A stretch of 64,000 bases of DNA from Sclerodactyla briareus. Its lineage: Eukaryota; Echinodermata; Holothuroidea; Dendrochirotida; Sclerodactylidae. Of the stretch, positions 25,172 through 36,689 are shown one piece after another. The position numbers were made by a program, and so were the translations under genes. How positions within the stretch are numbered: position 1 is the first letter of the stretch; each line of letters begins with the position of its first letter. A model generated the notes under the pieces. That model did no database searches and was not told where the DNA came from. It worked only from the letters and a program-made list of their open reading frames with translations. The stretch spans positions 372,001 to 436,000 of the forward strand of contig JAODTK010001532.1 of NCBI GenBank assembly GCA_026419785.1. The letters run 5' to 3'.

Positions 25172-25480
25172 CTGAGTGGCTGGCACAATTGGTAGAGCGT
25201 CGGGAGACCGGGGTTCGATTCCCGTCGGGTCATACCAAAGACTTGAACCTGTTGCCTTCTCGCTGGGCGCTCAGCCCAAGGGATTGGAGCAGGTAAAAAC
25301 GATAGGTAGGCAGTTTACAAGTTGCCGTCTGCGTGTGGGATTACCCCCACCCCACATCCAGGTACGCCAAGAGAGGCTTGAAGGATTCGCATCTGAACAA
25401 TCTTGGTGCAGAATCCAGGTCTGCAACCCTTGCTGGGCCTCGAATAGGATCGATCCTCTGCCCGGCACTTATAAGCATAA
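25172..25480 (+). mobile_element. tRNA-derived SINE-like element
   Basis: A pol III A-box-like TGGCACAATTGGTAGAGCG is followed 20 bp later by a perfect B box GGTTCGATTCC, and then by CTGGGCGCTCAGCCC. The A-to-B spacing is too short for a functional tRNA (no anticodon arm), so this is a decayed tRNA-related SINE head with a body to about 25480. Confidence 0.65.
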
Positions 25481-25489
25481 AAACGGCAA

Positions 25490-26270
25490 CGCAAGGGGGG
25501 GTGTGGCGTTTTCTGACCCATAGTGGATGTTCTTTCCAGGCAAGATTGTATTAGTGTGATCTGAGAAAACAAAAATGATAGTTCTCAATAGCTTCACTTA
25601 CTGAGTAGCCAGCAGTTTACTGCTACTGAACTTGCTATGATTTTTACAGGGTCCAACTTACCCTAAACCGAAAAGTGGACGCCCCCCCCCCCCCCCGCCA
25701 CCGCCCTTCTTAAGACACCTTGCAATACATTTTCATCTGTTGTAAATGGAACTGTTGTTCAGATTGTAGTTCACGGGTTTTTTTTCCTAGTTGAAAGAAA
25801 TATCCAAAGACTCATCAGATGTAGAAATAGATTCCATGCACTATGCAGGAAAGCTTGGAAAGCCCATATTTATAGTGAATAGGTGGAAATGCATGGTAAA
25901 TAAAGAGGAAGTGTATACCTCCCATAGAAGTTACATACAGTAAATGACATGCTTGGAAATCTCTAAAATGACTCAAACCTTCCTGTCGCTATATAATGAC
26001 AAAAGAAGTAATCATAGCTCCCTGCCTCTCCAGCTAATGATGTATGCATAGTGATTCTGGATAAGGCTGAAGACTCTCAATACCAGTTTACCAGTGGTTT
26101 TTTTTCTAGTGTGGATGGACAGAAACCCGTTTATTCCAAAATGGCTGAAGTAAATGTTACTACCATTAGTCTTGAGAGTCTTAAACTTCAGCTATGGGGC
26201 CTCATAGCATTCACCCATGGGTCTCAAGGGAGTTAGCTACCGACAAATTGCTCTCATAATTAGGCATTTA
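25490..26270. other. Intron sequence with a C-tract, no gene recognised
   Basis: A C-tract of about 16 lies at 25681-25696. Otherwise unique intronic sequence. An open frame of 61 codons at 26051-26236 has no recognisable domain. Confidence 0.5.
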
Positions 26271-26274
26271 TTTC

Positions 26275-26520
26275 AGCAACCTATCACATGTGGGCACCTT
26301 CCAAAAAAGAAACTGCAAATATTTGCCCTATTTACAAGAAGGCGAAAGCTCTCTTCCTAGTAATTATCGCCCTATCTCACTTACTTGCATTTGTTGCAAA
26401 TTACTAGAGCACATAATCAGCTCTAATATCATGCAACATTTCAAATTAAATAATGTGATTCTCAGCCGACAACATGCCTTCAGAAAGTATTACAGTTGTG
26501 AGACTGGGGTGTATCCGTGT
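26275..26520 (+). mobile_element. Non-LTR reverse transcriptase fragment (Jockey/CR1-type)
   Basis: The plus strand reads KETANICPIYKK in one frame and then LPSNYRPISLTCICCKLLEH, IISSNIMQHFKLNNVILSRQ and HAFRKYYSCETG in another. SNYRPISLT...CKLLEHI...H.L..N.IL...QH.FR...SCET is the N-terminal palm/fingers block of Jockey/CR1-clade reverse transcriptases. A single frameshift separates the two parts, and the element stops abruptly where the GAGCTACATAGCTG minisatellite begins. Confidence 0.85.
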
Positions 26521-26554
26521 TGGATGATTGGGCGTCTTGCTTAGATGTCAAGCT

Positions 26555-26945
26555 ACATAGCTGTCTAGGCCTCCAATCCACCAGCCATGAGCTACATAGC
26601 TGTCTAGGCACCAATCCACTAGCCCTGAGCTACATAGCTGTCTAGGCCCCATCCCACCAGCCATGAGCTATATGGTTGTCTAGGTCCCAACCTACCAGCC
26701 ATGAGCTCATAGCTTTCGAGGCCCCAACCCACCATCCATGAGCTACATAGCTATCTAGCCCCAGCCCACCAGCCATGAGCTACAAGCTGTCTAGCTCCCG
26801 AAGCTGCACCAGCCATGAGCTACATAGCTGTCCAGGCCTCAACCACCAGCCAATGAGGCTACATATCTATCTTGGCCCCACCCCCAGCCATGAGCTACAT
26901 ATCTGTCTAGGCCCCAACACACCCAGCCAGGAGCATGTACTGTCT
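26555..26945 (+). repeat. About 42-bp minisatellite (CCAGCCATGAGCTACATAGC)
   Basis: Nine or so tandem units of GAGCTACATAGCTGTCTAGG + CCCCAACCCACCAGCCAT. A stray unit sits at about 27090-27120. The array starts at the broken end of a reverse-transcriptase fragment. Confidence 0.9.
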
Positions 26946-26949
26946 AATT

Positions 26950-27770
26950 TTGCCAATAGAGTGAATCACAAGATTCAGATTAGCGCCGCAAAAAGTTGAG
27001 GCAGCACTCGAAAATCTGAAAATATCACCAAAATTTGATTCACTGGGGCGACTTCACCCGAAATTAAAAAAGTAGTCCAGCCCTGTCCACACCACCATGA
27101 GCTCATAGCTGTCTGGTCGGAGGCCCTAACCTTGAAAAAAGGAATTTTTCCTGAAACCCACGTACACGTATAGAAAAGTGGGGACTTCGTGAGATGACGT
27201 ATGAAGAGTAGCCACTGTCCCGATGTGGTAGTCCCATTGGGAAGTCCCCAATGAAGTGACATACTGCCTTGTTTGTCGGGAGTGAACAAGCTGAGGTGCT
27301 CATTTATCACCTTTATTTATAACATTAGGTCACCATGGGTAAAAGTCTTCTGAAGTGTTTTCAGCACGCTCCAACACAGTGTTGGCACTAAGCTTGTAAT
27401 CTAGAAGGAACCCCTCCCTGTTATTATTTAAGAGATTTTTCAGAAGTGGAAAATCATGGACTTGCATACCGTGACCCTAAACACACCCCCAAAACCCAGA
27501 TGTTCGGGAGAGAATGGTTTCCATGACATATTTGGGGGAGGTTTCCTGCCTTAGCAGGCAATTAGTAAGGAGAAATCTCTCCCCAACAGCCCCAACACTC
27601 TCCGACATGCTAGAGGCTAGAGGGGAGAACTTGAGTTGAAATTACGTAACAGTATCAATACACATAATATTCTTTTTGGGTTTTTAGGTATGAACATTTG
27701 AGGCAGACCACCATTCAAATGATTCGACAGGGTGATCAATGAATAGTTCATATTCGTACACTCAACAATT
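26950..27770. other. Intron sequence, no gene recognised
   Basis: No domain, RNA gene or repeat family beyond the stray minisatellite unit near 27100. Open frames overlap on the minus strand at 26975-27310 but lack any family signature. Confidence 0.45.
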
Positions 27771-27774
27771 AACC

Positions 27775-28018
27775 TTTGTAGTCCATGTATAGCATTATCT
27801 CGTCGCATGGATGAGAACATTCATAAACTCCTGCATCAGATGCTGTGAGGTTACGGGATACTGATAAGGTTTGGTATCTTGTATTCTTTTGCAAAGCGCT
27901 GATCCCTCTTTGCTCCATTCACCATCCCCTCTTGTTTACATCATGGTATGTAGAGGAGTGTTAACTCTTCCATTTCCATTCTCACACTGGAGTCTCCAAT
28001 ACTCACTGTTTTCGTAAG
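27775..28018 (-). CDS. Ig-like domain exon (second Ig), boundaries approximate
   Basis: The minus strand reads YWRLQCENGNGRVNTPLHT, then GDGEWSKEGSALCKRI, then after one frame change RYQTLSVSRNLTASDAGVYE followed by Cys. The string L-x-A-S-D-A-G-V-Y-E-C is the classic E-F region of an Ig domain. The first Cys and the Trp of EWSKEG fit the B and C strands. One TAA and one frameshift interrupt the frame. The acceptor is probably the AG near 28018, but the donor is unclear (a GTTAAT near 27775 is the best candidate). It lies between the Ig-like exon at 37.5 kb and EGF1, as expected for Ig2 of a Tie-type ectodomain. Confidence 0.5.
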
Positions 28019-28029
28019 CTCCTGTCCCT

Positions 28030-30220
28030 GGTAACTATATAGCTGCAATGGTGTGAGACGGAACAAAACCAAATAGCGCTTGGATCAGGAGGTAGTGGGA
28101 GAGAAATGAAGATTAGTTGATAATCATGAATCCACATATTTAGACAACGACATTGATATAGCCGATGCCTAACAAAGGGCAATTCTCAATCCCCACCATT
28201 CTCATTTTTTGCACATCCGTTGTTGCGCTCGTTGTGTATTACCTGTAGTTTACGCATGAGGACTGGCTCTTTGAGCCTCAGCCATGTGGTTGTCAAACAC
28301 AGGTCCTTGCTCTAGTATTAGGTTGGTCATAACAAATAACCCTAACAAAAGTCCCTATGACCAGTGCTCACGTGCCACACTGCCTTTGTGAGAAATTGCA
28401 AAGTAACTCCCTTAGCGATATTACAAAATCATTGAAAGGCGTGAAATGGCATCCCTTATATGATAATTCGCCATTGTATCTGACGAACATATCTGAGCCG
28501 GGGGAACATCTTGTGTGATATCGCAGCAATGAGCCTTGGTAAACTGTAAGCAAAGATTCCTGAATAGACATAAGTATCATCAGCAGGTGCGTAAATACGG
28601 TTTGTATTGGGGTGTGACACCCCCTGGAAATGCAATCGGTCTCTGGGCCACCAAAGCGGTCTCGAGCTCGAGTTAGGTAAACAATTAATTGATTTATAGC
28701 CATGACCTAGTATTTTCTAATTAAGACTAAGAGCCTGATGATGACTGTACCAATTACTTCGGCATCGAGTGAGAGAAGTTTCTCTAAGCTTAAACTAGTG
28801 AAGACGTTCTTACGTTCTGTCATGGCCTATTGACACTGTATGGCTTGTGAGCGTGATCTACAGATGGCATTGACTTGGATGAATTGTTGATGGGTGGGCA
28901 GACTTGCCGAGTTTGGTCGCCCTTATCAGTGTTTGAGCGGGGGTCACCGATATGGAAGTCGGCTAAAATTAAATAGGAAGCATTTTCCCACATTGTGTAT
29001 ATGGATACGTAAGTGCATTGGGTTTGCTGTTCCCCTTTATTCGCATGTCCAACTGCATGTTTGAAATCGTTAGATTAGTCAAAATCTAATTGTAAGTGTA
29101 TGTTGCGATGTGCTTCTGGAATTCCTTGTAGTAAGACAAGAGTTACTTACAAAGAGTTTATTTTAAAAATGACACTCGTCTCCACCCCACATTAACATAA
29201 TTTACGATATTTTACGTACCCACCTGTAAACTACATTAGAAACCGGCCGTCCATACATGGGCGGCACCTGCAGGAGGCGTGTCCCCCCCCCCCCTCCCGT
29301 TGAGGAGCAAAGCGGAGAAACGTCGAAAAAAAGAAAGAAAAAATAGGTGCGTTGCGCACGTCCGAGGAGTTGCAGGAAATTTATTTAACTATATGGACCT
29401 GTGTGCCAATTTCAGCCCCATCGGACAATTATAACTATCGTTTAGCTCTGGGCTATGCAAGACCATGATGTGAATGCCAATTCTCCTCAGTCCTTCCATG
29501 TACCAGTCATCATTTTGTGAATTTTGGTTCGAGCAACTTTGAAAAATCACGTGTTCATAGGCTCAGATCCAGCGTACAACATTCTAGTAACTCTTAATAT
29601 GGATAACCAAATATGATTGCCTGGTTATTCATGTAGCTGGGTACGACCGTTTTGACCCACATTATCTTAACACATTTACGTAGTCGGGAAAAAGATATGT
29701 TGGCAGAAAAATGCTATTTTGATAGGTACTCATGCTAGAATATCGTACTGGGATAGCGCCATTGTGCGTCTGAGGGTTTCAGGTTTCTAAAAATTCCCAA
29801 AGGGGGGGGACCAAAACCGAATCCCCTCCCCTTAAACCCCTTCCCCAGATCATAGATCACAAGATCACTAACGTAACGATTCGCCCCAGCCGGGGACTCA
29901 GAGCACCCTCCACGAGCGCATGGCGCCGCCTCTGGTACAATAAGAACCGATTAAAGAATCGGTCCACGAAATCTTTCGTGTCTAAAATGATTGACACCCC
30001 TCCTGGCCTTGATGTTTACGCCGAGATCATCAGTCAATTATCATGCTGCAAATGTTACGAACCACTCATTTAAGTGTGTGTAAACTGTAAACATTCAGTG
30101 TTTCGCGTGAAATACCTAGAGCACCAATGGTATATGGAGCTTAAACTGCACAACTATGAGATGAATGTTCAGAGATCCTTAGGCCAAGACGACAGTTCGC
30201 ACATGCTAGTGCTTCTATAC
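28030..30220. other. Intron sequence, no gene recognised
   Basis: Mostly unique. A C-tract lies near 29283-29294. A 111-codon open frame at 28368-28703 (-) has no recognised domain and no convincing splice sites, so I do not call it. Confidence 0.45.
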
Positions 30221-30224
30221 ACTT

Positions 30225-30660
30225 TTGACCTTAATCGTCGTATGGCTAAAGATGTCTCGCAGTTTATGAACTTCCACATGATGAGCCCACACTTGGCCTT
30301 GGGTCCTAAATCCCTTAGGCGCCCTGAAGGGACAGCTATTGGACCATCATTTGACTGACCTCAGCCACTGTGTAAACAGATTTGTTGGAGAAATTGTATT
30401 CATATAGGGCCCAGGGCCAAATTCTGGAACACCCCCAATAGCCCTCTGCTCAAGAACCATCCCATTGTAACTTGGAAGAAAATAATTGGGCTGTGGGGAA
30501 AGATGCATCTCAAGTGCCATTATGTAAAATTTCATAAAATGGTCCCTCGGGCCCAGTTGGACCTTGACCGAATTCCTGAACTCTCGAAGGCTGTTCCCAC
30601 TGTCAGACCATATTACGACTGAACTCAGCATTGTGCACCAAAATTTAGGCAATTGTTTAC
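30225..30660 (+). repeat. Family B core units
   Basis: Two units with GGGCCCAG, CTGAACTCTCGAAGGC or CCTTAGGCGCCCTGAAGG, GACCAT-x-x-x-GACTGA, CAGC-ACTGTG and TTTGTTGGAGAAATTG, matching the series at 22.4-24.1 kb. No microsatellite tail. Confidence 0.6.
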
Positions 30661-30789
30661 ACCTCAGTGGGTGGGTTGATAATAATCATAATCTATACTA
30701 ATACAGTAGTTGCTTATATAGCGCTTAATGCAATGCCTCGAAGCGCTTTTACACATTACAACGAAGGAGAGAGAAAATCAGGAGTGGAG

Positions 30790-32300
30790 CATGAACAGAT
30801 GAGTTTTCAGTTTCTCTTGAAGGAGCTTGATTACTCGTGGAGTGCGAACATCCTCTTGAATGGCTTTTCAGAGAGAAGGCCCAACCAGGAGAAAGCACGT
30901 CCACCGTAGGTTTTAGTGCGAATTCTGGGTGTGAGAAACAGGTTCTGGGGAAGAACGAAGATTGGGAACATAAGGCCGTACAAGAGGTGTAGATAAGCTG
31001 GTGAATCACCTTTGTGAATGTTAAACATGACAAGCAGACCCTTGGATGGGAATTCGAGCGCCAACTGGGAGCCAATGAAGATTGCGCAGGATGGAGGATA
31101 TGCTGTCTGGGCTTAGTACAAGTGACAAATCTGGCAGCTGCAGTCTGAATATGCTGGAGTTTAACAAGTCGCGACAAAGGAGACCAGCGAGTAAGCTATT
31201 ACAGAAGTCTAAACGGGATGATACAAAAGCATGAACCAGCTTTTCAGCCGATCCTGGTAAAGACTATTTCCGCAAAATGTCCAATTTTCGTGCTTACAAT
31301 GACCAGCAGGATTTGGCACAGTTTCTGATAGTGAGTTTGAGCGCAAGGTCGATGATCAACGTAACTCCAAGGTTTCTGGAAGAATTGAAGGATGAATAAG
31401 GAATTGCCAACGCGCAGGGCGAAAGTGCGTTGGTATCACGGTGTCGGGGGTGAAATGAATGACTTGGGTCTTGGAGTTACTTGTTTTAAGCTTATTACAG
31501 CCCCAAGTGCAGACAGCTGATACGCATTCTTTCAAGTACTACGATAGGCAGATGATCGATCAGACGAGTGATAGGAGAGTAAACTGCGTACATCCGCATA
31601 GACTTGTTCAACATGGTGTGAATAGTGATTGATGTCCACTGATAGGGCATTGGTAAAAAGTATACAGGAGGCGGACCGATGACTGATCCTTGAGGACACC
31701 AATAACGCCGGTCACTGAAGAGCGAGACTCACCCCATTATCCCAACATGTTTAGTTCTTCCATTTCGGTAGACGAGAACCACTGATGACAGTACCACCCG
31801 CTTCCGAAACTGGATTTGCAGGATGCAGCAAATCTTTTATCAATGGTGTCAAACGGAGCGGTCAATCCCAGAATGAAACTCCGATTCTTGAAGATTGTCT
31901 GAGGCCCTTAGGAGGTCATCTTGCACCGTTAGAAGCGCAGTCTCAATGCTTGGTGGAGTGGGCGATAAGCGGAATTGGATGGTGGGTGTAATTGGTAATG
32001 ATCAAAGATTTGTAGTTGACCGCAGGCGCATCTCTCAATGCCCTTAGAGAGAAGAGACGAAGACTGACTGGCCGATAGTTCTTTAAGATGTCTACAATTA
32101 TGCTTCTCGGGATGGGCACAACGTGAGCATCTTTTTCATACTTATGGGCATTGATCCTGAAGCAAGTGACATATTAAATGTCAGGAACCACCGGGATAAC
32201 TGCACCAATGCAAGTGATGATAAAGACTGTCGGTATGGGGCCCCCAAGAACAGGTTTTCTTAGGATATTTCTGACAATACAGCACATCATCCGTAGAATC
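30790..32300 (-). mobile_element. CR1/L2-like non-LTR retrotransposon, decayed reverse transcriptase
   Basis: Reading the minus strand across several frames gives, in the correct order for a non-LTR reverse transcriptase: DAHVVPIPRS and LKNYRPVSL (about 32090-32065), AYRPLH then ETALLTVQDDLLRASDN (31948-31893), FDTID (31853-31839), PQGSVIGP (31696-31673), a broken YADD box read as YAD (about 31600), NKLKTSNSKTQVIHFTP (31496-31448), RNLGVTL, EKLVHAFVSSRLDFCNSLLA (about 31240-31170), LQHIQTAAARFVTC (about 31155) and TKTYGGRAFS (about 30910). Frameshifts and stops are frequent, so the copy is dead. The VHAF-SSRLDFCNSLL plus QTAAARFVT blocks are typical of CR1/L2-clade elements. No endonuclease domain was recovered, so it is 5'-truncated or decayed beyond recognition. 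Confidence 0.9.
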
Positions 32301-32309
32301 CCTTGGAAT

Positions 32310-33420
32310 TTACGAATGCATGAGAGAAAAGTGAGACTTCTGAAGGTTGATTATCTACCTGTGTTTTGTCGAGTATGAGCAGGCAAACTCCTTTCAGATT
32401 CATGTACAGATTGAGCACAGTACGAAGAAACTGGAATCTCGCCATCTCTAAGCTGTGAAGAAAGTAATCACACTTTGTAATCAAGCTCTTGATTATATAC
32501 CTTACAGTGATCTAAATATGCATGCTTATACAATATCCACGTTTGATTTAAGCCACCTACGCTCAAACTGGCGCTTGGTACGTTTTTTAATGCGCGAAGA
32601 GTATCAATGTTTACCAGGAGCGTGGGTCGCAAGTGACCTCAGATTCAATTCTGGGGCACGTAGGTCTAAGAGCTCACCAAGACATATTGTACTGATCAAC
32701 GAGCGCCGGTAAGGTAGAAGCCTTGTTAGCTTTACGAGTTGCGACGACCGGATAGCGTCACTACAGGACGTCGTTTAATGGCTCCAAGTTGCGAAGGCAA
32801 AACCCTTGCGTTAGGGAGTGGGCAGTTTTGTCCTCAAGTAAACAAAGAATTGCGTTATGATCAGAAGGTCGGCACAGAAAAATTTGATGACCTCAGTATA
32901 GTAATGACGTTTTGGGCGAGAGATACTCGTTTCACGAGTGTGGCCGTGACGGTGAGTGCTTTCATTAACATGTTGTTTCGGTTCGATGAGCAAGGAGGTC
33001 ACAAAAACGAACCCCGTCACAGTTTCCGGAATCATCAACGTGGATTTTACAAATCGCCATCAACAACAATTTCTTCAGGGACCGTGGAAATATACTCGAG
33101 AAATGAGGCAAATTCATTAAAGAGCAAGCCAGTACTGGCGGAGGGCGGTCTATAGATGATATGAAAATCGCATCGGGCGAGCTCTTTACAGAGACCTCAT
33201 AGTGCTCAAAAGAAGTGTAGTTTTAGACATCGTGTCTTCAAAAAGAGAAAACACGTGAGCAAGACGCCGATCCCCCCATCTCTTAGTAGAGCGCGCACGC
33301 GCCCGCAAGTGTATATGATCAAATCAGGAAGGGTAAAGTTTCAATTCACCAATAGTTTGGTTATCACGATCGTCCCCAGGTAGCCAGGTTTCAAATTAAT
33401 AAAAGCCTGGGTGACGGATT
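32310..33420. other. Intron sequence, no gene recognised
   Basis: Contains a 138-codon open frame on the plus strand (32739-33155) without any recognised domain. Its upstream and downstream borders do not show convincing splice sites, so I leave it uncalled. Confidence 0.4.
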
Positions 33421-33424
33421 GTAT

Positions 33425-33478
33425 GATGAATGGATGGATGGGTGGATGGGTGAATGGATGGATGGAGGATCGATCGAT
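33425..33478 (+). repeat. (TGGA)n microsatellite
   Basis: Imperfect TGGATGGA array, about 13 units. Confidence 0.9.
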
Positions 33479-33619
33479 CTATAACATAGATCCATCTCAC
33501 ATTGCAGTTGACCCTATATCATACAGTTCATCTAATTCTAAGAATCCACACAAAAGGTAATTCGTTTTTGGTCAATTTTTTTTCCAGTGCGCCACGTTAT
33601 AAACAGACATAGCACAAAT

Positions 33620-33700
33620 AATATACACACACGCACATACAACGCAGAGTGGACCACTAAGGTCTCTTCCTGAATTTAATTGAGGCGAGACAAAAATGGG
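33620..33700 (+). repeat. AC tract plus family A stem-loop tail (degraded)
   Basis: ACACACACGCACATACA is followed by AAGGTCTCTTCCTGAATTTA and then TTGAGGCGAGACAAA. This is a diverged copy of the tail seen at 17.72 kb, and the stem is only partly kept. Confidence 0.55.
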
Positions 33701-33990
33701 CTCTTCCGGCCCAAGTCGGACCGTGAAACAAAAAATTTGTACCACCCCAAAGTACGTCTATTAGACCACACTATGACCGAACATCAGTACTGTGTAACTA
33801 TTTCGTAGGAGATACAAGATTTTGCGGTAATTTTGAAATAGATGGTGGGATGGATGGATGGATGAAGGATGGATGGATGGATAGATAGCTAGATAGATAG
33901 AATAGCATAGATAGATAGATAGATGATCGAGAGATAGCTAGAGGATAGTAGATCACGATGGCTCAACCAGCATAGCGGGTTGAGCTAATA
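33700..33990 (+). repeat. Family B unit with GGAT/GATA array and stem-loop tail
   Basis: One unit (GGCCCAAGTCGGACCGTGAA, CATCAGTACTGTGTAAC, TTTCGTAGGAGATAC) runs into (GGAT)n and (AGAT)n at 33845-33935 and then the perfect 8-bp palindrome GCTCAACC-AGCATAGCG-GGTTGAGC. The order equals that at 11.3-11.49 kb. Confidence 0.7.
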
Positions 33991-34417
33991 AATACCTGAC
34001 CTGACCTCTGACCTGGACCTGACCGTGAAGCCCTGAATACCCGGAATGAACTTTTAGTCAATTGGAATACTGAACCACAGTGTAGATCATCAAACCAAGA
34101 AAGTTCGGGAGCAGCAGTTAAGTAAAGGAACTAGACACCAAACCACTTGCTGTAGCTCCGGATGACGCAAATAAACCAGGACGAATGTAAATTAGTGTTA
34201 AAGCGTTTTACTAGGCATAGAAGAATCGGGGGGACCCCAAGGCGATTCCCCAGGAAGGCAAATCGCGTTGTCGCGTGGGTATTTACTAGGCCCGCGTCGC
34301 GAATGCAACATGCAATTCGTGTGGGGAACACAGAAGAGATGAGTGGCTGGTACGTGCATTAGCGCGGAAACGGACAAGACACATGAGCCCGTAATATCCA
34401 CGTGGTGAGACAGAAAG

Positions 34418-34525
34418 ACAGACAGAGACAGATAGATAGATAGATAGATAGATAGAGAGATAGATAGATAGATAGCTAGAAGATAGATAGATAGATGAAG
34501 ATAGAAGATAGATAGATAGATAGAA
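34418..34525 (+). repeat. (AGAC/AGAT)n microsatellite
   Basis: Interrupted tetranucleotide array. It is followed at 34540 by GGCTAACCAGCATGG, a partial copy of the stem-loop tail, and then by a reverse-transcriptase fragment. Confidence 0.9.
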
Positions 34526-34544
34526 TGACATGCGGCTTCACAAG

Positions 34545-35110
34545 GCTAACCAGCATGGATCAAATTTCAAGTAATACGAGGTTATAGTGGAGTGCCCAGG
34601 GGTCGGTGTTGGACCCACTCCTGTTGTTCTTATGTAAATGACCGACCAGATGTAGTGAAGTACTGGACATCAAAATATTCGCAGATAATACGAAAATTTA
34701 GGGAAGGATAGTACTTCTGAAAGCTGCGACAGCTACAAGAGGACTTAAACAATCTACAAGAAATTGAGTGATGTATGCGGCTAAAGTTAAATGCCGGAAA
34801 TGTAAAGTAATGCATGTGGGAAGACACAATCAAGGATTTAATTACACGTTGAATGGAACTCTTCAAGAAACTACTGAAGAAAAGGACTGGGAATATTCAT
34901 CTCAAATGATCCTGAAAACTGTACAGTGTACGAAGCTGCAAAGAAGGCACCAATTTCGTTGGAGTCATTAAGCGAACATTTAGGGATTCTGGATGAAGAA
35001 GCCTTGCAATTTGTATAAACTCTGGATTGTCACATTAACGTACTGTATTCAAGTTTGGTGTGATTACTTAAACCAGAGCACGTATCATCCTCGCGATTGA
35101 AATAGTGAAC
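34545..35110 (+). mobile_element. Non-LTR reverse transcriptase fragment (Jockey/CR1-type), 5' piece
   Basis: In changing frames the plus strand encodes SGVPRG, then a degraded LFLLYVND equivalent, KIFADNTKI (the F-ADD box with Asp to Asn), LNNLQEI, RLKLNAGKCKVMHVGRHNQG, FNYTLNGTLQETTEEKD, and near 35065 CIQVWCDYLNQS. This is the catalytic palm to thumb order of non-LTR reverse transcriptases. The coding match ends at about 35090. The C-terminal block reappears at 36.7 kb, so a 1.6-kb stretch appears to separate two parts of one copy. Confidence 0.85.
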
Positions 35111-35589
35111 ATGATAAGGGATAGTCGATTTTAGGAGGGTGTCACGTGATTGATGCCGTGTGCATTGAAGAGTTTCGATTGGGTGAGGGTTGAACTTTAA
35201 TCATAAGGACCTGGAAGTATAAGGATTGGTGATACGTATGCCTTTAGCGCTATTTCAAGTGAGACGAATTTCCATTTGTGTTCTCTAGCACACACTTTGA
35301 ATTTCTGTTGAAGCTCTTTCCATCTCTGAGAAAATGCGAATTGAATTTTTGTGGAAATTTAAGAACAAAGATTTGACTTGGTACCAAGCAGCGAATTTGG
35401 AGGGCTTGCCTTAGTTCAACACGTGACAGGTCGTTTTGTAACACGCAACTCGCTGTAGAGTCCAAACACGTACGCGCGCGTACTATGTACAAACAATCCT
35501 AACATTAAAATAGATTTAAAAAATGTTTTTCGGTACTAATTAGACCACGGAGCCGAACTGCATATAAAAAGCCTAACAAGCTGATAAAA

Positions 35590-35700
35590 AAAATCATGTT
35601 CGGCGGGGATCTCGACCCGGGACGCGAACGTCAGCGGCTCGATAAGTGTACCATTCACTACGGTAAATGACCCCGTAGTGATAGTCATGGCTGACAAACC
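35590..35700 (-). mobile_element. tRNA-derived SINE-like head
   Basis: On the minus strand CCGTAGTGAATGGTACACTT (A-box-like) is followed by CGAGCCGCTGACGTTCGCGT and CCCGGGTCGAGATCCCCGCC (B-box-like GGGTCGAGATCC), ending in a T8 run. The layout resembles a tRNA, but boxes are imperfect and no cloverleaf closes, so a SINE head or tRNA pseudogene is more likely than a gene. It lies inside the 1.6-kb interruption of the retrotransposon. Confidence 0.5.
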
Positions 35701-36680
35701 AATCGCTGCATGTCATATTATTCTGCAAGTTGGTAACCTATTAAGCAACAGTCCCGTACTCTAGCCTGTTAAACCTGCGTTGATTTTGTTCACCGTGTAT
35801 CAGCCTCATTCACATGTGCAGAATGACGCTTCAACCAATCTGTGATTTGCCTAACAACGCCTGTGCGACTTTGTTGTGCTCGCTGTCGAGCTGAATCATT
35901 GGCGGTACTGTTTTGGCGGCGCGACGTAAACGTTGATTGCGCAATCGGACATTCTCTCTTTCACTAATTACGGAACGGCCATGTCTGCTGGAAAATTACT
36001 TTATTGGTCCTGATTTGGAATTGTTCAAACAACACTCAAGCCCCCCCGGCCAGGAATTTGCAACGTTAATTGGATATTTTTTTAATTGCCCATTTGAAGG
36101 ATTCATGTTTTTCTGAACGTCTGCGGCGCTACCACACAGCCGCATACGCCTGCGCATAGCCAAAACAGTGGCTTCAGTCAGTTTTAGGCTTCAAAATGCT
36201 CATTCTTCGATAACTTCTCATTTTGTCGGGTTGTAAATGTTGATCTAAAACATATTGTAACGACAGCTATAGAATTAATTGTACAGACTACAAAATTCAC
36301 AGACCGAGTAATTAGCAAGCGATTCATCGCTCGTAAAAATCAAATCATAGGCAGATAAGGCGTTCAGTTAAAACAGGTAATGGCCTCCGATCAGGCTTCT
36401 TAGATTTAACTTATGGGAAAAAGGTTGGAAGGTTATATAAAGTCTACGTCGCCTCTGCCCACAATGGTTGTCACGTGGAGCAAGAAGGACCAAAATATTC
36501 TTAATCAATGTATTTTTACATCTTAATTGAAATGGCAATATTCACATCACGTCAAGGAATTAACTGTTGAGATCAAGAAACAGTTACACATTACAGGATG
36601 GAATCTCCAAAGCGACTGCGTCAAGACTACAGAAATGAACCATCGCAATTACCGACTACAATACAGCGATTTCATCGCTC
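35700..36680. other. Sequence interrupting the retrotransposon, unclassified
   Basis: Includes a CpG-richer part (35800-36170, with TTTTGGCGGCGCG) and an open frame starting near 36527 whose first 80 codons match nothing I know. CGATTCATCGCTCGTAAAAA occurs at about 36320 and, as CGATTTCATCGCTCGTAAAA, at 36667, which could mark a duplication. Confidence 0.45.
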
Positions 36681-36689
36681 GTAAAAAGG

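Noticed and set aside
25172-25235. A tRNA gene
   Set aside because: A and B boxes are present, but the anticodon arm is missing and the ends do not pair, so it is called a SINE-like element.
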